A stretch of 36,677 nt of DNA from Bordetella genomosp. 2 (GCF_002261345.1 NZ_NEVT01000005.1:1-36677); one strand, 5' to 3'; counted from the first letter of the stretch, positions 17,454-25,712 are shown. Program-made: numbers and translations. The notes: generated by a model from the letters alone, not told the origin.

Positions 17454-18587
17454 ATGGCCGACGAAAGCGATCTGGAAAAAACCGAAGCCGCCTCTCCCCG
17501 GCGCCTGGAAAAGGCGCGCGAGGAGGGGCAGATCGCGCGCTCGCGCGAGCTGGGCACCTTCATGTTGCTGGCTGCCGGCGTCGGCGGCCTGTGGCTAAGC
17601 GGCTCGCTGCTGTATCGCGGCCTGGCCGGCGTGCTGCGCGCCGGGCTGGGATTCGATGCGCGGGTCGGCCGCGATACCGGCGCTATGGTGGCGCAGGCGG
17701 TCGACGGCGCCGGCCAGGCGCTGTGGGTGGTGCTGCCGGTCTTCGGCGTCCTGCTGGCAGTGGCGGTGCTCGCCAGCGTGCTGCTGGGCGGTTTCGTGTT
17801 CTCGTCCAAGCCGCTGCTGCCGGATCTCTCCAAGCTCAGCCCGCTGGCCGGCCTCAAGCGCATGGTGTCGGCGCAAACGGCGGTGGAACTCTTCAAGGCG
17901 ATCGCCAAGGCGCTGCTGGTGGGCGGCGTCGCGGCGGCCGTTCTGGCCACGCACCAGGACGACATGCTGGCCCTGATGCATGCGGCGCCGACCGAGGCGC
18001 TGGTGCGGGCCCTGACGCTGGTGGCGCTGTGCTGCGCGCTGATCGTGGCGTCGCTGGCCGTCATCGTCATGCTGGACGTGCCGTGGCAGATCTGGAGCCA
18101 CCTGAAGAAGCTGCGCATGTCCAAGGAGGACGTGCGCCAGGAACACAAGGAAAGCGAGGGCGATCCGCACATCAAGGCGCGCATCCGCCAGCAGCAGCGC
18201 GCCATGGCGCGGCGCCGCATGATGACCGAGGTGCCGCGCGCCGATGTGGTGGTGACCAACCCCACGCACTATGCGGTGGCGCTGCGCTACGCCGAGGGCC
18301 AGGCCGCGCCGCGCGTGGTGGCCAAGGGCGCGGGCCTGGTGGCCGCCCGGATCCGCGCGCTGGCCGCCGAGCATCGCGTGCCCCTGCTGGAAGCGCCGCC
18401 GCTGGCGCGCGCGCTGTATCGGCATGTCGAACTGGGCCAGGAGATTCCCGCGGCGCTGTACACCGCCGTGGCCGAGGTGCTGGCCTGGGTCTTCCAGTTG
18501 CGCAGCTGGCGCGCCGGATGGGGCGCCGAGCCGCCGGCGCCGGTCGCGCTGGCGGTGCCCGCGGAACTGGACCCCCAAGGAACCTGA
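17454..18587 (+). CDS. flhB: Flagellar type III export protein FlhB
   Basis: A 377-residue export-gate protein that switches secretion from rod/hook to filament substrates. The N-terminus (TEAASPRRLEKAREEGQIARS) is the family hallmark. Four membrane segments follow to ~residue 210, then the cytoplasmic domain with the self-cleavage motif NPTH at 269-272 (VVVTNPTHYAVALRY). The C-terminal tail after ~355 is Pro/Ala-rich. The ATG lacks a strong ribosome binding site. The 109 nt upstream contain a TAGAAT (17394-17399) without a well-placed -35, so I cannot name its promoter. flhA starts 3 nt after its stop. Confidence 0.97.
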   Translation: MADESDLEKTEAASPRRLEKAREEGQIARSRELGTFMLLAAGVGGLWLSGSLLYRGLAGVLRAGLGFDARVGRDTGAMVAQAVDGAGQALWVVLPVFGVLLAVAVLASVLLGGFVFSSKPLLPDLSKLSPLAGLKRMVSAQTAVELFKAIAKALLVGGVAAAVLATHQDDMLALMHAAPTEALVRALTLVALCCALIVASLAVIVMLDVPWQIWSHLKKLRMSKEDVRQEHKESEGDPHIKARIRQQQRAMARRRMMTEVPRADVVVTNPTHYAVALRYAEGQAAPRVVAKGAGLVAARIRALAAEHRVPLLEAPPLARALYRHVELGQEIPAALYTAVAEVLAWVFQLRSWRAGWGAEPPAPVALAVPAELDPQGT

Positions 18588-18590
18588 CGC

Positions 18591-20705
18591 ATGAGCCAAT
18601 TGCTATACGCTTTGAAGACCCAGGGCGCGGCCAACGCCCGCCTGCTGGCGGGGCCGGTACTGATCGTCCTGGTGCTGGGCATGATGGTGCTGCCATTGCC
18701 CACCTTCCTGCTGGACCTGCTGTTCACCTTCAATATCGCCCTGTCGGTGATGATCCTGCTGGTGGCGATGTTCACGCGCCGGCCGCTCGATTTCGCGGCA
18801 TTCCCCGCCGTGCTGCTGTTCGCCACGCTGCTGCGCCTGTCGCTGAACGTGGCTTCGACCCGCGTGGTGCTGCTGCATGGCCATACCGGCCCGGACGCGG
18901 CCGGCAAGGTGATCGAGGCGTTCGGCCACTTCCTGGTGGGCGGCAATTTCGCGGTCGGGATCATCGTCTTCGTGATCCTCACCATTATCAATTTCATCGT
19001 CATCACCAAGGGCGCCGGGCGCATCGCCGAGGTGGGCGCACGCTTCACGCTCGACGCGATGCCGGGCAAGCAGATGGCCATCGACGCCGACCTCAATGCC
19101 GGCCTGATCGGCGAGGAAGAGGCCCGCCGGCGGCGCGCCGAGGTCGCCCAGGAATCGGACTTCTTCGGCTCGATGGACGGCGCCAGCAAGTTCGTGCGCG
19201 GCGACGCCATTGCCGGCCTGCTCATCATGATCATCAACGTGCTGGGCGGGCTGGTGGTGGGCATGGCGCAGCACGACATGTCCATGGGCGACGCGGCCCG
19301 CACCTATACGCTGTTGACCATCGGCGACGGCCTGGTGGCGCAGATCCCGGCGCTGGTGATCTCGACCGCCGCCGGCGTGGTGGTGTCGCGCGTGGCCACC
19401 GACCAGGACGTCGGCCAGCAGATCCTGGCGCAGCTGTTCTCCAACCCCAGCGTGCTGTACCTGACGGCCGCCATCATTGGCATCATGGGCCTGATTCCCA
19501 ACATGCCCCATGTGGCTTTCCTGACCCTGGCGGCGATCCTGGCGGGGACCGGCTGGGCGCTGCAGCGGCGGGCCCGCGAGGCGGCGCGCGGCGCCCGCCA
19601 GCAGCCTTCGCAGGCCGCCGCGCAGGCCCTGGCGGCGGCCGCCGAAGCGAGCTGGGAAGATGTATCGATGGTGGACCCGCTCGGGCTGGAGGTCGGCTAT
19701 CGCCTGATCCCGCTGGTGGACCACGCGCAGAACGGCGAACTGCTGCACCGCATCCGCAGCCTGCGCAAGAAATTCGCCCAGGACGTCGGCTTCCTGCCGC
19801 CCGTGGTGCACATCCGCGACAATCTCGAACTCAAGCCCAACGACTATCGCATCCTGCTGTCCGGCGTGGAAATCGGCCGCGGCATGGCGATGCCCGGCCA
19901 ATGGCTGGCCATCGACCCGGGCGGCGTGACCGGCCAGATCCAGGGCACGGCCACGACCGACCCGGCGTTCGGCCTGCCGGCGCTGTGGATCAACAGCGGC
20001 CAGCGCGATGCCGCGCAGGTGGCCGGCTATACCGTGGTCGACGCCAGCACGGTGGTGGCCACGCACCTGAACCACATGATGCACCGGCACGGCGCCAGCC
20101 TGCTGGGCCGGCAGGAAACGCAGCAACTGCTGGACCGTATCGGCGCGGAGGCGCCCAAGCTGGTGGAGGACCTGGTGCCCAAGACCCTGTCGCTCACCAC
20201 GCTGCAGAAGGTGCTGCAGGGCCTGCTGGACGAGGAAGTGCCGATCCGCGACATGCGCTCCATCGTCGATACGCTGTCCGAGCATGCGCCGCGCCTGGCC
20301 GCGCAGGCCCCGGGCGCCGGCGGGCAGCCCGACATCGCCGAATTGATCGCGCTGACGCGCCGCGCGCTGGGCCGTGCCATTACGCAGCAGTGGTTCCCGG
20401 GCGACGGCGAACTGCGGGTCCTCGGGCTGGACGTCAAGCTGGAGCGGGTGCTGACGCAGGCGCTGACCACCAGTGGCGGGCTGGAGCCGGGGCTGGCGGA
20501 AACGCTGCTGCGCGAGGCGCAGGCCAGCGTGGCCCGCCAGGAGGCGCAGGGCAACGCGCCGGTGCTGGTGGTGTCGCCGCCGCTGCGCGCGCCGCTGGCG
20601 CGTTTCCTGCGCCATCATCTGCCGCAACTGGGGGTTCTGTCCAATGCCGAGATCCCGGATGAGCGCATGCTGCGCGTGACGGCCCTGATCGGTGCGGGCG
20701 CATGA
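18591..20705 (+). CDS. flhA: Flagellar type III export gate protein FlhA
   Basis: A 704-residue export-gate component. The N-terminal half has about eight membrane segments (first LAGPVLIVLVLGMMVLPL) and the FHIPEP-family signature LRLSLNVASTRVVLL. The loop with MPGKQMAIDADLNAGLI links to a cytoplasmic C-terminal domain (from ~340) that docks chaperone-substrate complexes and forms the nonameric ring. The length is standard and no frameshift is seen. The stop overlaps the flhF start by 4 nt (ATGA), so the two are translationally coupled. Confidence 0.98.
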   Translation: MSQLLYALKTQGAANARLLAGPVLIVLVLGMMVLPLPTFLLDLLFTFNIALSVMILLVAMFTRRPLDFAAFPAVLLFATLLRLSLNVASTRVVLLHGHTGPDAAGKVIEAFGHFLVGGNFAVGIIVFVILTIINFIVITKGAGRIAEVGARFTLDAMPGKQMAIDADLNAGLIGEEEARRRRAEVAQESDFFGSMDGASKFVRGDAIAGLLIMIINVLGGLVVGMAQHDMSMGDAARTYTLLTIGDGLVAQIPALVISTAAGVVVSRVATDQDVGQQILAQLFSNPSVLYLTAAIIGIMGLIPNMPHVAFLTLAAILAGTGWALQRRAREAARGARQQPSQAAAQALAAAAEASWEDVSMVDPLGLEVGYRLIPLVDHAQNGELLHRIRSLRKKFAQDVGFLPPVVHIRDNLELKPNDYRILLSGVEIGRGMAMPGQWLAIDPGGVTGQIQGTATTDPAFGLPALWINSGQRDAAQVAGYTVVDASTVVATHLNHMMHRHGASLLGRQETQQLLDRIGAEAPKLVEDLVPKTLSLTTLQKVLQGLLDEEVPIRDMRSIVDTLSEHAPRLAAQAPGAGGQPDIAELIALTRRALGRAITQQWFPGDGELRVLGLDVKLERVLTQALTTSGGLEPGLAETLLREAQASVARQEAQGNAPVLVVSPPLRAPLARFLRHHLPQLGVLSNAEIPDERMLRVTALIGAGA

Positions 20706-23011
20706 AGATAAGCCGGTTCGTCGGCGCCAGCAGCCGTGACGTGCTGCGGCAGGTGCGCGAAGCCCTGGGGCCGGACGCGCTGATCGTCGCCAATCGCAGC
20801 GTGCCTGACGGCGTGGAGGTGCTGGCCACGCTGGAAGAGCCGCCGGCGGCCGCCGCGGCGCCGGCGCGCGCCGTGGCCGCCATCGGCGCGCCGGCCGTGC
20901 CGGCTGCCGAGCACGCCGCGGCCGGCCTGGAAGCGGCCATCGGCGCCTTGCGCGGCACGCTCGAGAGCCGCCTGGACGGCTTGCTGTGGGGCGGCGCCGC
21001 AGGGCCGGGACGCGAACCGCTGCGGGCGGGGTTGTTCCGCACGCTGCTGGACATCGGCTTCAGCGCGCGCCTGGCGCGGGCCATGCTGGAACGCCTGCCG
21101 GCCAGCCTGGACGCGCGCGCGGCGCAGGCCTGGGCCCGCAACGAACTGGTGACGCACCTGCCGGTACTGGCCTCGGAAGACGAACTGCTGGCCGAGGGCG
21201 GTGTCTATGCGCTGGTGGGCCCGACCGGCGTCGGCAAGACCACCACGCTGGCCAAGCTGGCGGCGCGCTGCGTGGCCCGCGAAGGCCGCGAGCAGGTGGC
21301 CATGCTGACCACCGACAATTTCCGGATCGGCGCGCTCGAGCAGTTGCAGATCTATGGCCGCCTGATGGGAATCCCGGCTCGGTCGGTGCGCGATCTGGCG
21401 GAGCTGCGCAGCGCGCTGGCCGAACTGGGCGCCCGCAAGATCGTGCTGGTCGACACCACCGGGATCAGCCAGCGCGACCGCAAGGTCGCGGCACAGGCCG
21501 CGCTGCTGTGCGGCGCCGGCCGCCCGGTCCGGCGCCTGCTGGTGATCAACGCCGCCAGCCAGGGAGACACGCTGGACGAGGTCGCGCATGCCTACCGCCA
21601 TGGCGCGGGCGAGGACGTGGCCGGCTGCATCATCACCAAGCTGGATGAGGCGGTGCGCCTGGGACCGGCGCTCGACACGGCGATCCGGCATCGCCTGCCG
21701 ATCCATTATGTGTCGGTGGGGCAGAAGGTGCCGGAAGACCTGGCCGTGGCGCGCGCCGACGAACTGGTCGATCGCGCCTTTGCCGCGCAGGCGCGCACGC
21801 GCGCGCTGTATGCGCCCAGCGAGGCCGACATGGCGACCTTGTGGCGCGCCAGCGGGCCGGCCGCCGCGGATCAGGCCGCGCAGCGGCGGCGGCACTGGCT
21901 CGCCGCGGCCCTGTCGCCCGGCGATTGCGGCCGCGCCGGCGCCGCGCTGGCCGACGCGCTGGCATGGTTCGAGAACGATCCGGCCTGCGTCCAGGCGCGC
22001 GCCGCATGGCGCCGGCACAGCGGCGCGGCGGACGCGCCATGCCCACCCGCCACGCCGCTGGCCGCCGTGCGGAGCGCTTTCGCGGCCAGTTGCGACCGCT
22101 ACCTGCTGGCGCTGCATGGCGAAGCTGCGCTGGGCGGTGTGCGCTCGCGCGGCGCCAGCCTGCAGGCGGGACTGATGCTGAGCGACCGCGGGGCTGTCCT
22201 GGGCGCGGCCGAATGCGGGCTGCATTGGCCCGCGGATGTGGCGGCGGCGGCCGGCATGCCGTCGCGTGCCGGCGCGCGGGGCGCCGCGGCGGTGGCGCGC
22301 GCGGCGGCCCTGGCGACGGGCCTGTCCGGCGTGCCGCTGGTGCACCTTCTGGACGCGACCGATGGCCCGCCCTGGCATGCGTTGCCGGCCGGCACGGCCT
22401 GGCTGGCGCGCAGCGCCGGCGGGCTGCGCGTGCTGCACGATGATTGCCCCGTCACGCTGAATGCCGTCGGCAAGATGCTCGGTTACGTGCCCGCCGGCCG
22501 GCTGCCGGCCGCGAACGGCGTGCTGGCGCCGCCGCCAGGGCAGGCAGGGGCTGCCGGCGAGGCGGAGATCTGGGCGTCCGGCACGGAGGTGGCGGTGCCG
22601 CGCCGCGGCGGCGCGCCCGTCGCGCTGCGGCTGATCTGCGCGCGCGTGGCCGAACCCGGGCGCGCGGCGCCGCGCCAGTTGTTCGGCTTGACCAGCTTGT
22701 CCGCCAGCGAGGCCGACGCCGCCACGCTGGCGCGCTGGGTGGCATGGCAGGAGCGGGCGCGCCGCGCGTTCCGCGCCATGGCGCAAGCCTGGCAGGCGCT
22801 GCCGCAGGAAGCGGGCGCCGCCGATCCCGCCGTCCGGGTCATGCTGGCCGCCCAACTGGGCGCCGCCTGCTGGCAGCTGGCGCATGCGCCGGCCGCGCTG
22901 GCCATGGAGGCGCCGCTGCGAGGCGCGCTGGTGCAAGGCCGGCGCCTTACCGCCGGCAAATTGCCGGCCGCGGTGCTGCGCTTGTTCGCGATGCTGGAAA
23001 TGGCCGCCTGA
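20702..23011 (+). CDS. flhF: Flagellar SRP-like GTPase FlhF with long C-terminal extension
   Basis: A 769-residue protein, far longer than the usual ~400-500. The N-terminal FlhF domain (MKISRFVGASSRDVLRQVREALGPDALIVANR) is followed by an Ala/Pro linker and an SRP-type NG GTPase domain (~110-356). Its motifs are the G1 loop GPTGVGKTTT (starts ~172), TTDNFRIGALEQL, DTTGISQRD and the ITKLDEA guanine site. After ~360 comes an Ala/Arg-rich region of ~400 residues with no domain I recognise. Within it, NAVGKMLGYVPAGRLP and ICARVAEP look ordered. FlhF helps place and assemble early flagellar parts. flhG, which often follows, is absent: the next gene is flgN on the other strand. Confidence 0.93.
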   Translation: MKISRFVGASSRDVLRQVREALGPDALIVANRSVPDGVEVLATLEEPPAAAAAPARAVAAIGAPAVPAAEHAAAGLEAAIGALRGTLESRLDGLLWGGAAGPGREPLRAGLFRTLLDIGFSARLARAMLERLPASLDARAAQAWARNELVTHLPVLASEDELLAEGGVYALVGPTGVGKTTTLAKLAARCVAREGREQVAMLTTDNFRIGALEQLQIYGRLMGIPARSVRDLAELRSALAELGARKIVLVDTTGISQRDRKVAAQAALLCGAGRPVRRLLVINAASQGDTLDEVAHAYRHGAGEDVAGCIITKLDEAVRLGPALDTAIRHRLPIHYVSVGQKVPEDLAVARADELVDRAFAAQARTRALYAPSEADMATLWRASGPAAADQAAQRRRHWLAAALSPGDCGRAGAALADALAWFENDPACVQARAAWRRHSGAADAPCPPATPLAAVRSAFAASCDRYLLALHGEAALGGVRSRGASLQAGLMLSDRGAVLGAAECGLHWPADVAAAAGMPSRAGARGAAAVARAAALATGLSGVPLVHLLDATDGPPWHALPAGTAWLARSAGGLRVLHDDCPVTLNAVGKMLGYVPAGRLPAANGVLAPPPGQAGAAGEAEIWASGTEVAVPRRGGAPVALRLICARVAEPGRAAPRQLFGLTSLSASEADAATLARWVAWQERARRAFRAMAQAWQALPQEAGAADPAVRVMLAAQLGAACWQLAHAPAALAMEAPLRGALVQGRRLTAGKLPAAVLRLFAMLEMAA

Positions 23012-23053
23012 ATGCAGCGCGCCGCCGGGGCGGGGCGTGTCCGGTCAGGCGGC
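23003..23053. other. Inverted repeat spanning the flhF and flgN stop codons
   Basis: GCCGCCTGA at the end of flhF (23003-23011) is exactly complemented by TCAGGCGGC at the end of the convergent flgN (23045-23053), with a 33-nt GC-rich loop. Both proteins end in Ala-Ala. It could act as a two-way transcription end, but there is no T-run on either side and the loop is long. Similar C-termini by chance are as likely. Confidence 0.35.
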
Positions 23054-23521
23054 GACGATGCTGCGGCCGCCGTAGCCGGCCCGGGCGCCGCGGCCCTGGG
23101 CGTCGTAGGTGCCGGCGTTCGCCTGGCCGCCCAGTTCGCGCAGCGCGTCCAGTGACTGCTGCGTGGCGCGCAGGCTGACTTCCACCAGCGCGTGGTTGCG
23201 GGCATTGCGTTCGCGCGCGATCTCGGCATGCGCCAGCAGCGCCTGCCAGGGCGCGGCCAGTTCGGGGTGGCGGCGGGCGGCCTGCTCGGTGCCCGGGTGG
23301 CCGGCCGGCAGGCCCAGCTGGTCCAGCAGCGCATCGCGCCGCTCGCTCAAGGCGACCAGTTGGCGCGACAGGGCTTCCTTGTGCTGGGTCAGGGCCGGCA
23401 GGCGTCCGACCGCGGCCCGGTCGGCGAGCGCGCCGGCTTCGGCGTCGAGAGCCGCGGCGAACTCTTGTATCAGGGCATCTTCGTCGGCCAGGCAGGCCAG
23501 CAGGTCGGCGGGCGTGGTCAT
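23045..23521 (-). CDS. flgN: Flagellar export chaperone FlgN
   Basis: A 158-residue, mostly helical protein that escorts the hook-filament junction proteins FlgK and FlgL to the export gate. The opening MTTPADLLACLADEDALIQEFAAALDAEA is a typical amphipathic start, and the helix around LPALTQHKEALSRQLVALSERR fits the family's coiled core. It starts 10 nt after flgM, the standard flgMN pairing. Its clients FlgK and FlgL are encoded at 32215-35124. Confidence 0.9.
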   Translation of the reverse strand: MTTPADLLACLADEDALIQEFAAALDAEAGALADRAAVGRLPALTQHKEALSRQLVALSERRDALLDQLGLPAGHPGTEQAARRHPELAAPWQALLAHAEIARERNARNHALVEVSLRATQQSLDALRELGGQANAGTYDAQGRGARAGYGGRSIVAA

Positions 23522-23531
23522 GTCGGGTTGC

Positions 23532-23825
23532 TTATTTGAGCAGGTCGCGGGCGCTGGCGATCAGGCCGTCGGCGATGCGGCCGGCATCGATGCGCAGCTG
23601 CCCGGAGGCGATGGCATCCCGGATGGCAGCCACGCGCTCGACGTCGATGTCGTTGGCGCCGGATTGCAGGGCGAGCAGCTGGCGCGACGCCGGGCTCAAC
23701 GCCACTTCGGCGCTGCGCACGCCCGGCTGGCCCGCCGCGGCCGGCGTCGCGGCGCCGGCGGGCTCGGTCCGCCCACCCAGCGCTTCGGCGCCGAACGGCC
23801 GGGAAGAGGGGGAAGCGATCTTCAA
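23532..23825 (-). CDS. flgM: Anti-sigma-28 factor FlgM
   Basis: A 97-residue protein that binds FliA (sigma-28) and is secreted when the hook is finished. The C-terminal half (DIDVERVAAIRDAIASGQLR, then IDAGRIADGLIASARDLL) matches the sigma-binding helices; the N-terminal half is low-complexity Ala/Pro/Gly, as expected for a largely unfolded protein. No in-frame ATG is available. TTG at 23825 is the likely start because GGAG lies exactly 6 nt upstream and the first residues (MKIASPS) resemble FlgM starts. A sigma-28 promoter lies ~60 nt upstream, consistent with feedback control. Confidence 0.92.
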   Translation of the reverse strand: MKIASPSSRPFGAEALGGRTEPAGAATPAAAGQPGVRSAEVALSPASRQLLALQSGANDIDVERVAAIRDAIASGQLRIDAGRIADGLIASARDLLK

Positions 23826-23858
23826 TATGTTCTCCGCAAGGCATTGCGCCGGCAGGCG

Positions 23859-23943
23859 TGTCGCAGGATTCCGGCTCTTGTAGCGATAACGGCGGCGCCG
23901 CGCCGAACTTTAGCCCTGCTGCGCGGGGCGCGTTCCTGCGACA
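23859..23943. other. 10-bp inverted repeat flanking the flgM sigma-28 promoter
   Basis: TGTCGCAGGA (23859-23868) and its exact complement TCCTGCGACA (23934-23943) lie on either side of the sigma-28 promoter in the 141-nt flgA-flgM spacer, 65 nt apart. They could be two sites for one regulator or the base of a structure in read-through messenger from flgA. No known site comes to mind. Confidence 0.4.
23886..23912 (-). promoter_or_regulatory. Sigma-28 (FliA) promoter for flgMN
   Basis: On the minus strand TAAA (23912-23909), a spacer of exactly 15 nt, and GCCGTTAT (23893-23886), against the enteric consensus TAAA-N15-GCCGATAA. It lies between flgA and flgM and points towards flgM, as expected for a class-III promoter giving extra FlgM once FliA is free. 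It has the same -10 core (GCCGTTA) as the flgKL promoter. Confidence 0.8.
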
Positions 23944-23966
23944 TGCGGGCCGGATACTGCCCCATT

Positions 23967-24671
23967 TTATAGGGTGACTTCCACCAGGGTGGCGCTGCGG
24001 ACAATGCCGCTGACGATCTGGCCCGACGGCGTGCGGACCTGCACCGCCGCCCCGGGCGGCGCATCGTCGAGCGCCTCGCCTTCGCCGCTGACCACGAAAC
24101 CGCGGCCCTGCGCCGTGATCCGCACCTGCTGGCCGCGGGTAACGGCCTCGGCGCTGCGCAGCGCAGAGGCGCGGATGGTCTGGCCGGCGGCAATCCGCGA
24201 GCGGGCGCGCATGCCCACGATGGCTTGCGCATCCAGCATGACGCCGCGCGGCAGCGTCACCAGGTCGCCTTCGCGGGCCGCCAGGTCGTCCGGCCGCAGG
24301 GCCTGGCCGGCCGGGATCGGGCGGGCGGCCACGTAATACTGGCCCGGCACGCTGACCGTCGCCTGCACGTATAGCGTCCATGATTGCGGGGCGGCGCAGC
24401 GCACGCCCACGGTCATGCGCGCGCGCGGCCGCAGCGCCGAAGGCAGGAACGGCAGCAGCTCGGCGCACGCCGGATGGCGCGCGGCGTCGATGGGATCGAG
24501 CGTGATGGCCGGCGTACCCGGCAGCGCCGCCAGTTGCCCGCGCAGGTAATCCTGCGCGACGCGGGCGATCGCGGCGGTGTCGGCTTGGCTGGCCGCTGCC
24601 GGCGCGACGCGCGGCCACAGCGCCGCGACGGACACCGCCAGCGCGAAGAGGGCGCGCGGGAGCGTTTGCAT
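23967..24671 (-). CDS. flgA: P-ring assembly chaperone FlgA
   Basis: About 234 residues, periplasmic, needed for FlgI P-ring assembly. The start at ATG 24671 gives a compact signal peptide (MQTLPRALFALAVSVAALWP, cleavage near APAAA); ATG 24683 would add four residues, and neither has a clear ribosome binding site. The C-terminal SAF/ChapFlgA domain shows AARPIPAGQALRPDDLA, ARSRIAAGQTIRASAL and the terminal GIVRSATLVEVTL. It is divergent from flgB, as in enteric flgAMN versus flgBCDEFGHIJ, and flgM follows 141 nt downstream. Confidence 0.93.
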   Translation of the reverse strand: MQTLPRALFALAVSVAALWPRVAPAAASQADTAAIARVAQDYLRGQLAALPGTPAITLDPIDAARHPACAELLPFLPSALRPRARMTVGVRCAAPQSWTLYVQATVSVPGQYYVAARPIPAGQALRPDDLAAREGDLVTLPRGVMLDAQAIVGMRARSRIAAGQTIRASALRSAEAVTRGQQVRITAQGRGFVVSGEGEALDDAPPGAAVQVRTPSGQIVSGIVRSATLVEVTL

Positions 24672-24768
24672 GATGCCATGCATTTTAGAAGCGGGCGGCA
24701 TCGCCCAAGAGCCGAATTGCATCGGAAATGACGGGTTGTTTGGTTGATTGTGTGGACGGCGCCGCCCC

Positions 24769-24774
24769 TAAGAT
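24769..24774 (+). promoter_or_regulatory. Possible -10 element (TAAGAT) of the flgB operon
   Basis: The 176-nt flgA-flgB divergent spacer holds TAAGAT at 24769-24774, preceded by an AT-richer stretch (GGTTGTTTGGTTGATTGTG). No -35 sits at ideal spacing: TTGATT is 19 nt away. Class-II flagellar promoters need FlhDC and often lack a good -35, so this is plausible, but I could not find a convincing FlhDC box. Confidence 0.35.
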
Positions 24775-24793
24775 GCCGTCATGCAAAAAGCCG

Positions 24794-24807
24794 GGCGGCG
24801 CGCCGCC
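24794..24807. other. Perfect 14-bp GC palindrome in the flgB leader
   Basis: GGCGGCGCGCCGCC reads the same on both strands and lies ~40 nt before the flgB ATG, downstream of the possible -10. It may fold in the leader RNA or bind a dimeric protein. GC-only palindromes are fairly common in such DNA, so the support is modest. Confidence 0.35.
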
Positions 24808-24847
24808 GCCCTGGTCGGCCCACACATTGCCGCAGGATGCTCCAAGG

Positions 24848-25255
24848 ATGCTAGACAGGCTCAACGAGGATTTCCGCTTCTTCCAGCAGTCGATCGCGCT
24901 GCGCGCCCAGCGCCAGGAAGTGCTCTCCTCGAATATCGCCAACGCCGACACGCCGGGCTACAAGGCGCGCGATTTCGATTTCCGGGCCGCCATGCAGGAC
25001 GCCCTGGAGACGCGCATGCGCCTGCCCGACACCCAGCTGGCGCTGACCTCGGCGCGCCACATTCCTGGCCGGGCGGTGAGCCCGGCTCCGGTGGAGCTGC
25101 AGTACCGGCTGCCGTATCAGCCCAGCGTGGATGGCAACACCGTGGACATGGACGTCGAGCGGGTGCAGTTCGCCGACAACACGCTGCACTACCAGAGCAG
25201 CCTGCAAATGCTGTCCGGCCGCATCCGCTCGATGATGTCGGCCATCCAGGAATAA
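24848..25255 (+). CDS. flgB: Flagellar proximal rod protein FlgB
   Basis: A 135-residue rod subunit, close to the usual length. The rod/hook N-terminal motif is present (RQEVLSSNIANADTPGYKARDF), and the C-terminal helix (FADNTLHYQSSLQMLSGRIRSMMSAIQE) pairs with it in the assembled rod. I chose the ATG at 24848 (MLDRLNEDFRFFQQ), which matches the family start; longer versions upstream would add a Pro/Gly-rich leader unlike any FlgB. AGGA lies 9 nt upstream. It is first gene of the long flg operon; flgC follows 18 nt later. Confidence 0.96.
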   Translation: MLDRLNEDFRFFQQSIALRAQRQEVLSSNIANADTPGYKARDFDFRAAMQDALETRMRLPDTQLALTSARHIPGRAVSPAPVELQYRLPYQPSVDGNTVDMDVERVQFADNTLHYQSSLQMLSGRIRSMMSAIQE

Positions 25256-25273
25256 CCCACTACAGGTTCCGCC

Positions 25274-25693
25274 ATGTCTTTGACCAGCATCTTCGATATC
25301 GCCGGATCGGCGTTGCGCGCCCAGTCGCAGCGCATGAACGTCTCGGCCAGCAACCTGGCCAATGCCGACAGCGCGGTGGGGCCGGACGGGCAGCCGTACC
25401 GGGCGCGCCAGGTGGTTTTCCAGGTCGACCCGCCGGCCGGCCAGTCCTACGGGCAGGAGATCGGCGGCGTGCGCGTGGCCGGCGTGGTACAGGACCCGTC
25501 GCCGCCCAAGCTCATCTACGACCCGGCCCATCCGCTGGCCGACGCGCAGGGGTATGTGACCATGCCCAACGTCGATCCGGTGGCCGAGACCGTCAACATG
25601 ATCGCCGCCTCGCGTTCCTACCAGGCGAACGTGGAAGTCCTGAATACGGCCAAACAACTGATGATGAAGACGCTGACCATCGGTCAGTCGTGA
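25274..25693 (+). CDS. flgC: Flagellar proximal rod protein FlgC
   Basis: A 139-residue rod subunit. The N-terminal motif [22 protein letters not shown] and the C-terminal [36 protein letters not shown] are the paired terminal helices of the rod-hook family. FlgC stacks with FlgB and FlgF above the MS ring. Length is standard and it is intact. It lies 19 nt before flgD. Confidence 0.97.
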   Translation: MSLTSIFDIAGSALRAQSQRMNVSASNLANADSAVGPDGQPYRARQVVFQVDPPAGQSYGQEIGGVRVAGVVQDPSPPKLIYDPAHPLADAQGYVTMPNVDPVAETVNMIAASRSYQANVEVLNTAKQLMMKTLTIGQS

Positions 25694-25712
25694 TATCGGC
25701 ACGGAGCCCCGG

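Noticed and set aside
24714-24740. A possible FlhDC box (AATTGC followed by AAATGACG) upstream of flgB
   Set aside because: The half-sites match only loosely and the spacing is off; I could not find a second inverted half at the proper distance.
24728-24847. A longer N-terminus for FlgB starting at 24728
   Set aside because: The added 40 residues are Pro/Gly-rich, unlike any FlgB, and cover the leader with its palindrome. The start at 24848 matches the family.
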